7,323 bases of DNA from contig SLFF01000051.1 in the NCBI GenBank assembly GCA_007124395.1, positions 1 through 7,323 of the forward strand. The letters run 5' to 3'. The number at the start of each line of letters is the position of its first letter. The stretch's first letter is position 1. The stretch is from Thermomicrobiaceae bacterium (GTDB taxonomy: Bacteria > Chloroflexota > Chloroflexia > Thermomicrobiales > Thermomicrobiaceae). Shown here piece after piece: positions 1-6,464 of the stretch. The translations under genes and the position numbers were made by a program. The notes under the pieces are model-generated. The model had not been told where the DNA came from. It made no database searches and saw only the letters and a program-made list of their open reading frames with translations.

Positions 1-378
1 ATTCTGAACTTCGCCCGGATCGACGTCTCCAACGTTGGTGGGCTGACCGAATCCAAGAAGATCGCGGGTTGGTGTGAGACGCACTACATCGACGTCATGC
101 CCCACAACCCGCTCGGGCCTGTCTGCACGGCGGCGACGATTCACCTGGCGGCATCGATCAACAACTTTGCGCAGCAGGAGTATCAGCATCGCAATGCTGA
201 GGCCTATCCGCGTGATCTGTTCCCCACGTTCCCGGAACTGGAGGGCGACTCGTTCCCATTGCCGACCGAGCCAGGGCTGGGTGTGACGTTCGATGAGTCG
301 AAGGTCGATGATCATCCATTCGAGTTCTGGAACCCGCCGATGTGGAAACGACGAGATGGCCAGCACACGAACTGGTAA
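1..378 (+). CDS. Galactonate dehydratase-like enolase-superfamily protein, C-terminal part (5' truncated by window edge)
   Basis: The frame is open from base 1 to a TAA stop at 376-378 and gives 125 visible residues. They match the end of the TIM barrel and C-terminal tail of mandelate racemase/galactonate dehydratase-type enzymes, which abstract a proton alpha to a carboxylate and eliminate water from a sugar acid. Visible motifs are RIDVSNVGGLTESKKIA with the dyad aspartate at visible residue 8, MPHNPLGP with the catalytic histidine at 35, and QQEY with a glutamate at 60. The Asp-to-His (27) and His-to-Glu (25) spacings are those of E. coli DgoD as I recall it, and the tail ending WNPPMWKRRDGQ resembles the DgoD C-terminus. 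The metal ligands lie upstream of the window. The gene converges on the minus-strand operon and is followed by a hairpin terminator. The family call is firm; the substrate (galactonate or another aldonate) is not established. Confidence 0.88.
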   Translation: MLNFARIDVSNVGGLTESKKIAGWCETHYIDVMPHNPLGPVCTAATIHLAASINNFAQQEYQHRNAEAYPRDLFPTFPELEGDSFPLPTEPGLGVTFDESKVDDHPFEFWNPPMWKRRDGQHTNW

Positions 379-409
379 CCCATCAGCGTCTGTAGACCAC
401 TGCATGAAG

Positions 410-438
410 AACCCCGGGCCAGAACGGCCCGGGGTTTT
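410..438 (+). terminator. Rho-independent terminator between convergent genes
   Basis: A perfect 11-bp inverted repeat (AACCCCGGGCC at 410-420 and GGCCCGGGGTT at 426-436) encloses a 5-nt loop AGAAC. The right arm runs into TTTT (435-438), so it fits an intrinsic terminator for the plus-strand gene ending at 378. Read on the minus strand, the stem is followed by the T-rich TTCTTC, so it could also weakly terminate the operon ending at 460. Confidence 0.85.
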
Positions 439-459
439 CGTTCCTGACAAATGGCGAGG

Positions 460-1758
460 CTACGGCTTGATTACCGTGCCGTCCAGCCGGCGAACCTGTG
501 GCCAGGCGCCGTTCAGCGCATGGTCCGGGAAGGGGAACTTCGCGGCGAGTTCTTCATCGATATCGACGCCAAGACCGGGCTTCTCGTTGCACCACATCAT
601 GCCGTCGCGGATCTCCGGCGTTCCCGGGAAGACCTCTCGCGTGTTCTGTTTGAACTCGTGACCCTCCTGAATGCCGAAATTGTAGCAGTTCAGATCGAGG
701 TGCAGGTTCGCTGCGTGACCAACCGGAGAGACATCTCCCGGGCCGTGCCATGCGGTGCGAACGCCAAAGAATTCACAGAAGGCGGCCATCTTCCGGGCCA
801 TGCTGATCCCCGCGATATCCGAGATGTGTACCCGGATGAAGTCGATCAGCCGATCTCTAATCAGCGGAACGTATTCCGCCTGATTGACGAAGAGCTCACC
901 CATGGCGATCGGCGTCGAGGTCTGCTGGCGCATGAGCGGGAAGTAGTCGATGTCTTCCGGGGAGAACGGATCCTCCAGGAAGAAGAGCTTGTACTGTTCC
1001 AGCTCTTTCGCCAGGTTGATCGCCTGAATCGGTGGAACGCGCTCGTGGATGTCGTGCAGGAGTTCAACTTCCCAGCCCACGGTGTTTCGCAGGTGGTCGA
1101 ACAGTTTTGGGACAGTGGCCGTGTAGGCCGTCGGCTCCCATGGTTGCTGACGGACATCGAGTGTTCCAGCTGACTTGCCGGCGCTGGCTGGCGCCTTTGC
1201 CCCATAAGTGGACATGCCCGGGACTGCCATCTGTGCCCGCACGTAGCGGTCGCCCTGCTCCATATAGTGACGAACGCTCTCCTCAACCTCTTTGACATCG
1301 CTGCCCGAGGCGTGCGCATAGAGCCAGGCGCCCTTGCGGACTTTCCCTCCGAGGAGTTGATAGACCGGCATACCGGCGCGCTTGCCCTTGATGTCCCACA
1401 GCGCCATGTCGACGCCGGAGAGTGCGTTGTTGAGCACCGGGCCGCTTCGCCAGTATGAGCTAACGAACGAGGTCTGGTAGATGTCCTCGATATCGTCGGG
1501 ATCGCGGCCGATCAGAAACGGCTTCAGGTATTCCTCAACAGCAGTCACCACGGTGAGCGGTCGCTGGGTAAACGTAGCGCAACCCAGACCATAGATCTCC
1601 GGTTCGTTGGTTTCGATCTTCACGACGACTAGACGAATTCCGTCCGGCGCGGTGCAGATCGCTTTGACGTTCGTGATTCGTACAGGTGGCAGGGCGGGAC
1701 ACGGATCCCACGCAGGAGCAACGAATGGCTCGGGCCAGTTCGCGGAGTTCTCAGGCAT
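460..1758 (-). CDS. RspA/ManD-like enolase-superfamily sugar-acid dehydratase
   Basis: This 432-residue protein belongs to the D-mannonate dehydratase (ManD/RspA) branch of the enolase superfamily. Members dehydrate D-mannonate or D-gluconate to 2-keto-3-deoxy-D-gluconate in the cytoplasm, though some have little activity. Visible residues fit that branch: Arg174 and Tyr185 in RAQMAVPGMSTYG; metal ligands Asp236 (with His238 in LLHDIHER), Glu262 (LEDP) and Glu288 (MGEL); His338 in AWHGPGDVSP; Glu365 in GIQEGHEF. The three metal ligands are exactly 26 residues apart, as expected. The ATG start is supported by AAGGAA (bases 1766-1771, minus strand) 7 nt upstream. About 25 proline-rich residues precede the first barrel-associated strand, and no ATG or GTG codon lies where a shorter form would begin. 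It is the last gene of the minus-strand set, 87 bp after the preceding stop. Substrate is inferred only at subgroup level. Confidence 0.9.
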   Translation of the reverse strand: MPENSANWPEPFVAPAWDPCPALPPVRITNVKAICTAPDGIRLVVVKIETNEPEIYGLGCATFTQRPLTVVTAVEEYLKPFLIGRDPDDIEDIYQTSFVSSYWRSGPVLNNALSGVDMALWDIKGKRAGMPVYQLLGGKVRKGAWLYAHASGSDVKEVEESVRHYMEQGDRYVRAQMAVPGMSTYGAKAPASAGKSAGTLDVRQQPWEPTAYTATVPKLFDHLRNTVGWEVELLHDIHERVPPIQAINLAKELEQYKLFFLEDPFSPEDIDYFPLMRQQTSTPIAMGELFVNQAEYVPLIRDRLIDFIRVHISDIAGISMARKMAAFCEFFGVRTAWHGPGDVSPVGHAANLHLDLNCYNFGIQEGHEFKQNTREVFPGTPEIRDGMMWCNEKPGLGVDIDEELAAKFPFPDHALNGAWPQVRRLDGTVIKP

Positions 1759-1795
1759 GATCAGATTCCTTTTCCTTACTGGATGTTCACACGAA

Positions 1796-1822
1796 CGGGC
1801 CGCATCGAAAAGATGCGACCCG
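1796..1822 (-). other. Intercistronic stem-loop between the two enolase-superfamily genes
   Basis: CGGGCCGCATC (1796-1806) pairs with GATGCGACCCG (1812-1822), 10 of 11 positions, around a 5-nt loop. On the minus-strand transcript it lies 23 nt after the stop of the upstream gene and before the ribosome-binding site of the next. No T-run follows on either strand, so it is not a standard terminator. An RNA-processing or stability element is possible but unproven. Confidence 0.5.
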
Positions 1823-1845
1823 TAATGCCATTCTTGGGTGCGTAC

Positions 1846-3012
1846 TTACTCTCCGAAGAAGGAGCAGCCTGGCTTGAGATGCGCCCGGGCGACGTCCTCG
1901 TTGAGTTCGAGTCCGTGTCCTGGCTTGTCTTCCAGCCAGATGAATCCATCCTTGATCACGGGATCGCCGGTGACCAGATCGGACCACCACGGAACATCGA
2001 TGGCGTGATACTCCATGACCAGGAAGTTCTGCATCGCGGCGCAGACGTGAGCCGATGCCACGGTTCCAACCGGGCTGGCCACGTTATGCGGAGCCACCGG
2101 GATGTAGTACATGTCAGCATGGTCGGCGACCTTCTTGGCCTCCATCAAGCCGCCCATTTTTGGAATGTCTGGCGCAATGATGTCCGCCGCCTGCTTCTCG
2201 ATCAGATCCCGGAAACCGTGCTTCCGATAGAGGTTCTCACCGGTGCAGATCGGCGTGCTCGTGGCCTGGGTGACCTTGAGTTGAGCGTCAATGTTCTCCG
2301 GTGGAATCGGGTCTTCCAGCCAGAGCAGGTCATATTTCTCGAGGCCCTTCGCCAGCTGGATCACATCACTGGTTGCGAATTTCCAGTGGCAGTCCATCGC
2401 CAGCATCATCTCTGGTCCAACTGCATCGCGAACCGCCGCGACCACATTGATCATGTACTCGCGCTCGATCGAGCCAATCGTCCGATTGTATGGCTCGTAC
2501 CAGCTCCGCCGCTGATCGGGATCATCGGAGATATCCCGGGTGTACGGGTTCTTGGCATCGAGGTCGAATTTGATGGCGGTGAATCCTTCGGAAGCGACCG
2601 CTCTGGCTCGTTCGGCGCACGATTCTGGAGTCGGCTCGTCACCGTGGTGGCAGTCTGCGTAGATCCGGATCTTGTCGCGGAAGCGACCGCCGAACAGGTT
2701 GTAGATCGGCGTGTTCAGTTTCCGGGCTACGAGATCCCAGAGTGCCAGTTCGACGCCGCTGATCGCGGTGACGGTTGCACCGGCAAGAGATCCGGCACCG
2801 GACATACCGCGGATCATCTTCTCGTAGAGTCGGCCGATATCGAAGCCGTTCTGGCCGATGAGAATCGGCCGCATTTTATGAATGAGCTCTTCAACTCCGG
2901 CACCCCAGTAGGCTTCGCCAAGCCCGGTAACACCCTCGTCCGTGGTGATCCGGACGAGTACCCAGTCGAAATTACCTTCAATTACTGCTGTCTGAACGTC
3001 GGTGATCTTCAC
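1846..3012 (-). CDS. Galactonate dehydratase-like mandelate racemase/muconate lactonizing enzyme family protein
   Basis: This complete 388-residue enolase-superfamily protein has an N-terminal capping domain (about 1-120) and a TIM barrel. Metal ligands are Asp207 (AMDCHW, with His209), Glu233 (WLEDP) and Glu259 (TGEN). A catalytic dyad follows as Asp282 (APDIPKMGG) and His309 (APHNVASP), then Glu334 (VMEY). The ligand/catalytic spacing 26-26-50-25 equals that of E. coli galactonate dehydratase as I recall it (183/209/235/285/310). The usual Lys-x-Lys on the opposite face reads KFD (148-150), so chemistry should rely on the Asp-His dyad, consistent with an acid-sugar dehydratase. The start is GTG, supported by GAGGAG (bases 3021-3026, minus strand) 8 nt upstream. 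It is the middle gene of the operon. The family is secure; the exact substrate could be galactonate, gluconate or another aldonate. Confidence 0.9.
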   Translation of the reverse strand: MKITDVQTAVIEGNFDWVLVRITTDEGVTGLGEAYWGAGVEELIHKMRPILIGQNGFDIGRLYEKMIRGMSGAGSLAGATVTAISGVELALWDLVARKLNTPIYNLFGGRFRDKIRIYADCHHGDEPTPESCAERARAVASEGFTAIKFDLDAKNPYTRDISDDPDQRRSWYEPYNRTIGSIEREYMINVVAAVRDAVGPEMMLAMDCHWKFATSDVIQLAKGLEKYDLLWLEDPIPPENIDAQLKVTQATSTPICTGENLYRKHGFRDLIEKQAADIIAPDIPKMGGLMEAKKVADHADMYYIPVAPHNVASPVGTVASAHVCAAMQNFLVMEYHAIDVPWWSDLVTGDPVIKDGFIWLEDKPGHGLELNEDVARAHLKPGCSFFGE

Positions 3013-3036
3013 TGATCGCTCTCCTCAAGCTTTGCC

Positions 3037-3054
3037 CTGGGCAGCGCTGCCCAG
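3037..3054 (-). repeat. Perfect 18-bp palindrome in the operon gap
   Basis: CTGGGCAGCGCTGCCCAG is its own reverse complement. It lies between the UxuA-like stop and the next gene's ribosome-binding site (3021-3026). In RNA it could form a GC-rich hairpin with a few central bases unpaired, or as DNA it could be a dimeric protein site. No T-run follows on the minus strand (GGCAAAGC), which argues against simple termination. Confidence 0.55.
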
Positions 3055-3070
3055 AGCATCCGATTTACCG

Positions 3071-3086
3071 GTCAGCGATTGCTGAC
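3071..3086 (-). other. Small hairpin just after the UxuA-like stop codon
   Basis: GTCAGC (3071-3076) and GCTGAC (3081-3086) pair around the 4-nt loop GATT. On the minus strand it follows the stop at 3092 by 5 nt and precedes the 18-bp palindrome, giving two successive hairpins in a 79-bp gap. Function is unknown; a stability or partial-readthrough element is one possibility. Confidence 0.4.
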
Positions 3087-3091
3087 ACTTG

Positions 3092-4072
3092 CTAGTTGCT
3101 CTCGCGGTACACAGCTTCCTGCAAACCGCGGATATAGCCAATTGCGTAGAGGCGACCATAGGCCGAATAACCTGCGTGGTTGTTGGCGTCGCCGGATACC
3201 GTCGGAACGTGATCCGGGCGCAACACACCATCGAAGCCGACATCGCGATAGGCGCGCATGCACTCGAGCATGTCGGTCTTTCCGGCGTCGTGCCAGGCTT
3301 CTTCGAAGTTCGTCTTGTCGCCGATAACGTCCCGGAAATGAACGAATGCGATCTTGCCCTGGTTGCCGAACTGGCGGATTGCTCCAGGCAGATCGTCAGT
3401 CATCAGTGTGAAATTGCCCTGGCACATGGTAATGGCGTTCGATGGGCTTGGCTTCATGTCGATCAATCGCTGATAGTTATCAATGCTGCTCATGATCCGG
3501 CCGACACCGCGAACCGGGGAAAGTGGTGGATCATCCGGGTGCATCGCCATAACCACGCCGGCCTTCTCCGCCACCGGAAGAGTCTTCTCAAGGAAATACT
3601 CCAGATTCTCCCAGAGCTCTTCTTCAGAGATCGGACCATCCGGGGTGTTGGGGGCCTGGTCCAGTTTCGACAAATCGAAGCTGGTGACGAGCGAGCCACC
3701 ACGGGAGAGTTTGGCGGTTGAGGTACGCAGCCAGTTGAAGTCGGCCATCCACTCATAACACCAGACCGGAATGCCGAGCCGACCCATGTTTTCGAGGAGT
3801 CGGCAGGCTGTCTCGATCTCTTCGTCTCTACCGTCCTGGCCGCGCTTGGCTTTGTTGAGCGGGGGCCTTGCTTCGATGACGGCAACATTGAAACCGGCAT
3901 CTTCGTAGCGCTGCTTCATACGCATCAGCGGCATATAGTCCCACGGTTCGTCAGATCCGTTCATCGGATCATCGAACGGCAGACCGCCGACAACCTCGGA
4001 GACACCTGCCTGACTCGCCAGCTTCCAGACGAGCGCTGGCGAAGGCGGCAAAACCTCGGCAATCTTGATCAT
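3092..4072 (-). CDS. uxuA: UxuA-like mannonate dehydratase (short form)
   Basis: This 326-residue protein is a UxuA-type TIM-barrel mannonate dehydratase, a metal-dependent cytoplasmic enzyme family that converts D-mannonate to 2-keto-3-deoxy-D-gluconate in hexuronate breakdown. Likely metal ligands are His178 (MAMHPDDPP), Cys217 (ITMCQGN), His245 (FVHFRDV) and Asp287 (LRPDHVPT). Their spacing (39, 28, 42) is close to that recalled for the Streptococcus suis enzyme (198, 237, 264, 310). The C-terminus GYSAYGRLYAIGYIRGL is also typical. It is about 70 residues shorter than E. coli UxuA because a mid-protein insert is missing (around residues 133-150), which is usual for short forms. The region aligned to the E. 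coli VHEDIK motif reads PPLNKAKRG (70-78), so the substrate may differ. ATG is supported by AAGGGA (bases 4081-4086, minus strand) 8 nt upstream. It is the first gene of the operon. Confidence 0.88.
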   Translation of the reverse strand: MIKIAEVLPPSPALVWKLASQAGVSEVVGGLPFDDPMNGSDEPWDYMPLMRMKQRYEDAGFNVAVIEARPPLNKAKRGQDGRDEEIETACRLLENMGRLGIPVWCYEWMADFNWLRTSTAKLSRGGSLVTSFDLSKLDQAPNTPDGPISEEELWENLEYFLEKTLPVAEKAGVVMAMHPDDPPLSPVRGVGRIMSSIDNYQRLIDMKPSPSNAITMCQGNFTLMTDDLPGAIRQFGNQGKIAFVHFRDVIGDKTNFEEAWHDAGKTDMLECMRAYRDVGFDGVLRPDHVPTVSGDANNHAGYSAYGRLYAIGYIRGLQEAVYRESN

Positions 4073-4407
4073 GGTCGTGTTCCCTTCCCGAGGAAAACCT
4101 GCGCCGGTGGTCCGAATGGCCCATGCCGGTCCGCGGGTTCCTGGATACGATGCACATTGCGCTGCCAGACAGGGCCGTATGTGTATCGTCTAAATCGCGT
4201 TATGAACTGCCGGATCACTTCAGATTCCAGCGGGTCAACCTTTGGTCTGAGGCCATCATACTACAGTCATTGCGGCTGTCCAGCCGTGCGATTGCCTCTT
4301 GTCTGGTCTCCAGCTTGTAGAATTATGGGCACGAGTGTCATCACAGTGAAACTGTTGTTTCGTCGTCCGGGCAGCATAAGAATTTCCTGACAGGACATAA
4401 ACACTGC
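4073..4407. promoter_or_regulatory. Divergent intergenic region, likely holding promoters for both transcription units
   Basis: These 335 bp contain no convincing gene; short frames here have no family features. The minus-strand operon and the plus-strand DUF4012 genes start at its two ends, so promoters for both are expected. On the minus strand there is a TTGACC -35-like hexamer (4233-4238), but I see no matching -10 at 16-18 bp. On the plus strand, TAGAAT at 4318-4323 resembles a -10 but lacks a good -35. Several small dyads are present: an imperfect TGGTC-TGA-GGCCA at 4243-4255, CGGCTG-TC-CAGCCG at 4273-4286, CTGG-TCT-CCAG at 4303-4313, and ACAGT-GAA-ACTGT at 4343-4355. Any could be an operator; none can be assigned to a regulator from sequence alone. 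Confidence 0.45.
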
Positions 4408-6306
4408 ATGAGTGAGACCCGCGATCGTAGCAGCCTATCTGGCTTTCTCGGCCGACTGTTCGGCTGGAAGCTCATCGTGCTCGTCGTGCTGGTCATTCTC
4501 GTCCTGTTTTCGATCATTTTGGTTCAGCGCGCGCGAGCCGTTCAGTCTGAATACGATGCGGTCGTCGATCAGGTAGCGGGGATCCATGATGTGGTCTTGC
4601 AGGATGACATCTACGCGCTCTCCGCCGAGGACATGGCCTGGCTCAATAGCGAGTTTCGATTGCTCGAGGAGCGGATTGATGAGATCGAGCGCTTGAGCGA
4701 GCTGCCGGCCGGGGCGGAGAATCGCCTTTCAAGGCTCCCATGGATCGAACCACGCTACGCGGCTGGAATGGAAACGCTGCAACTGGGTCGAATGCTCGCT
4801 ACGGCTGGACAGACCGTATCTGAAATCGGTCAGGATGCAATCGCGGCGCTGGACGATACCGGGATTCGCTATGACCCTGAAAACGATGCCGTCACCTGGC
4901 TCGACGTGCTTCATACCCGTGAAGACGATCTCTTCACGGCACTGGATACGATCGATGAAGCAGCCGAACAACGACAGCGGATCGATGAGGAGTATCTCCG
5001 GCAGGGGATCGTTGACCGGCTGATGCAGATCGATGAGGTCATGGATCAGTTTGACGAACAGCTCGAACTGGCGGAGGATTTTCCGCTGGCCTACGCAACA
5101 ATGGGTGCCGAAGAACCGATTCGCTATCTGGTGCTGTTTCAGAATCCGGCGGAACTTCGTCCCACAGGCGGGTTTGTCGGGACAGTGGCGCGAGTCGAAC
5201 TGCACCGTGGCCAGATCACCGAGTATGAGTTCCTGGATGTCTATGAGGTGGCGGAGGATTACGCCGATCAGGACGGCCACCGCGTTCGAGCGCCGTGGCC
5301 GATCCGCGAATACATCCGGTCGGACCATCTCCAGTTCCAGGACGCCAACTGGTGGCCGCATTTTCCCGAATCAGCCACGCTACTCATGGAGATGGCCGAG
5401 GCCGCTGGCTGGCCGGAGCTGGACGGAGTCGTCACGGTTCAGCCTGAAACGGTGCAGGATCTCATCGCGGTTACCGGGCGAATCACCGTTGATGTCGATG
5501 GAGATATGCGTGAGATCACGTCGGAGAATCTGCATGATGAAGCGGAGCGCCAGCGCCGGATCATGCGTGAGGGTGGCGATGCTGAGACGCTCCATAAAGA
5601 GGTCATCGAGCTGATCAGCGAGATCCTTGTCGATGAACTGGCGGATGGTGATCGATACGACCTGATCGAGTCGGTGTTCCTGTTGTTCGATCGCCTGGAT
5701 ATTCGCGATATGCAGGTCTACCACCGAGATGAAGATGTTCAGGCGTTCGTTGAAGATCGCGACTGGGCGGGCCTGGCCAGGCCGCAACAGGACACGCCAA
5801 CGGTCTCTTCCATCTTCGCCAACATCACCGGGCTGAAGACGAGTCTGGCGATGCAGCCGGCAATTAATTTGCAGATTCTGGAGAGTGACACTGCCGGGAT
5901 GCTCGAGGGTATCCTGACGGTTGCTCTTGAACACCGGGGCCAGGAAGACGGCGATCCGTTCTACGAAGGCTTCCAGCGCTGGTGGGTTGATCTCGACCTC
6001 CCGGAAGGATCGTCCGTAGTTCAGACGTTGCCCGATCCTTCCTCAGACCCTGACGCCAGCGATGGTGGGGCATACATCGTGAATCTTCCGGTTGGTGAGC
6101 GCGAGGAGATCGTGATCCGCCTCTCGATGCCGGACACCGATCGACTGCTGTTTCGCCGGCAACCCGGCCTGACGACTATGTATGGAAGTGTCGAGCAGGC
6201 GGGATGCGATGAAGCTCTGGAGTTCACGGGGGAGGAAGATCGCGTGATCCTGCTTGACGGCGAGTGCCCGGAGATAGAGTGGACTGATGATGGTGCCGAA
6301 GAGTGA
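4408..6306 (+). CDS. DUF4012 domain protein with N-terminal membrane anchor
   Basis: This complete 632-residue protein has unknown function. Residues 21-40 (KLIVLVVLVILVLFSIILVQ) form one transmembrane segment after a short basic N-terminus, so most of it should lie outside the membrane. Residues 45-235 look largely helical and acidic, possibly coiled. The DUF4012 hallmark is at 240-258 (YLVLFQNPAELRPTGGFVG), followed by LDVYEV (276-281), QDANWWPHFPESA (311-323) and DGVVTVQPETVQDLIAVTG (339-357). The C-terminal part (about 520-625) appears strand-rich and holds the only two cysteines, 600 and 620, which could form a disulfide. The ATG start has AGGA (4392-4395) 12 nt upstream, a long spacing. 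The protein resembles the next gene along its N-terminal half and core, so the two are tandem paralogues. The family call rests on the motif; the role is not known. Confidence 0.9.
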   Translation: MSETRDRSSLSGFLGRLFGWKLIVLVVLVILVLFSIILVQRARAVQSEYDAVVDQVAGIHDVVLQDDIYALSAEDMAWLNSEFRLLEERIDEIERLSELPAGAENRLSRLPWIEPRYAAGMETLQLGRMLATAGQTVSEIGQDAIAALDDTGIRYDPENDAVTWLDVLHTREDDLFTALDTIDEAAEQRQRIDEEYLRQGIVDRLMQIDEVMDQFDEQLELAEDFPLAYATMGAEEPIRYLVLFQNPAELRPTGGFVGTVARVELHRGQITEYEFLDVYEVAEDYADQDGHRVRAPWPIREYIRSDHLQFQDANWWPHFPESATLLMEMAEAAGWPELDGVVTVQPETVQDLIAVTGRITVDVDGDMREITSENLHDEAERQRRIMREGGDAETLHKEVIELISEILVDELADGDRYDLIESVFLLFDRLDIRDMQVYHRDEDVQAFVEDRDWAGLARPQQDTPTVSSIFANITGLKTSLAMQPAINLQILESDTAGMLEGILTVALEHRGQEDGDPFYEGFQRWWVDLDLPEGSSVVQTLPDPSSDPDASDGGAYIVNLPVGEREEIVIRLSMPDTDRLLFRRQPGLTTMYGSVEQAGCDEALEFTGEEDRVILLDGECPEIEWTDDGAEE

Positions 6307-6321
6307 GCACAAATTCTGTGC
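6307..6321 (+). other. Stem-loop immediately after the first DUF4012 gene
   Basis: GCACA (6307-6311) pairs with TGTGC (6317-6321) around AATTC, starting directly after the TGA stop at 6304-6306. The stem is short and no T-run follows, so it is at most a weak terminator or stability hairpin. Confidence 0.35.
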
Positions 6322-6338
6322 GCCGCTGACTTCGCACG

Positions 6339-6364
6339 TAACTCAATGGTCGCCTGTTGAGTTA
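6339..6364. repeat. 8-bp inverted repeat in the gap between DUF4012 genes
   Basis: TAACTCAA (6339-6346) and TTGAGTTA (6357-6364) are perfect inverted copies around a 10-nt spacer. The right arm is followed by TCATTT, so on the plus strand it could be a weak terminator; a protein-binding site is equally possible. Confidence 0.45.
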
Positions 6365-6438
6365 TCATTTACAGTCAAGCAAGGGTTTAATCTTGCCACC
6401 CCGTTTGTTGAATTGTACGTCTTTGTGATCATTTACAG
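6364..6438. repeat. Direct repeat ATCATTTACAG, two copies 64 bp apart
   Basis: ATCATTTACAG occurs at 6364-6374 and again at 6428-6438. The first copy is followed by TCAA and the second by AGTCAA, so the similarity extends a little further. Both copies lie in the 158-bp gap upstream of the second DUF4012 gene, and the first overlaps the edge of the inverted repeat by one base. They may be paired regulator sites or a relic of local duplication. Confidence 0.45.
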
Positions 6439-6464
6439 AGTCAACGCCAGGATGGATGCAGTCA

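Noticed and set aside
451..1173. 240-codon plus-strand open frame over the ManD-like gene
   Set aside because: Same codon-aligned antisense shadow; the minus strand carries the conserved motifs and a ribosome-binding site.
1783..3015. 410-codon plus-strand open frame lying over the minus-strand enolase-superfamily gene
   Set aside because: It is codon-aligned antisense to a gene with full catalytic motifs. Antisense stops in this phase need TTA, CTA or TCA codons, which are rare in GC-rich genes, so long shadows are expected. The translation shows no family features.
3089..3721. 210-codon plus-strand open frame over the UxuA-like gene
   Set aside because: Codon-aligned antisense shadow of a well-supported gene.
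4123..4390. Two short plus-strand open frames (65 and 77 codons) in the divergent region
   Set aside because: They overlap each other in different frames, have no evident ribosome-binding site and no domain-like sequence; the region is better read as regulatory.
4729..5934. Two long minus-strand open frames (4729-5361 and 5380-5934) over the first DUF4012 gene
   Set aside because: Both are in the codon-aligned antisense phase and lack recognisable features, while the plus strand encodes the DUF4012 hallmark.
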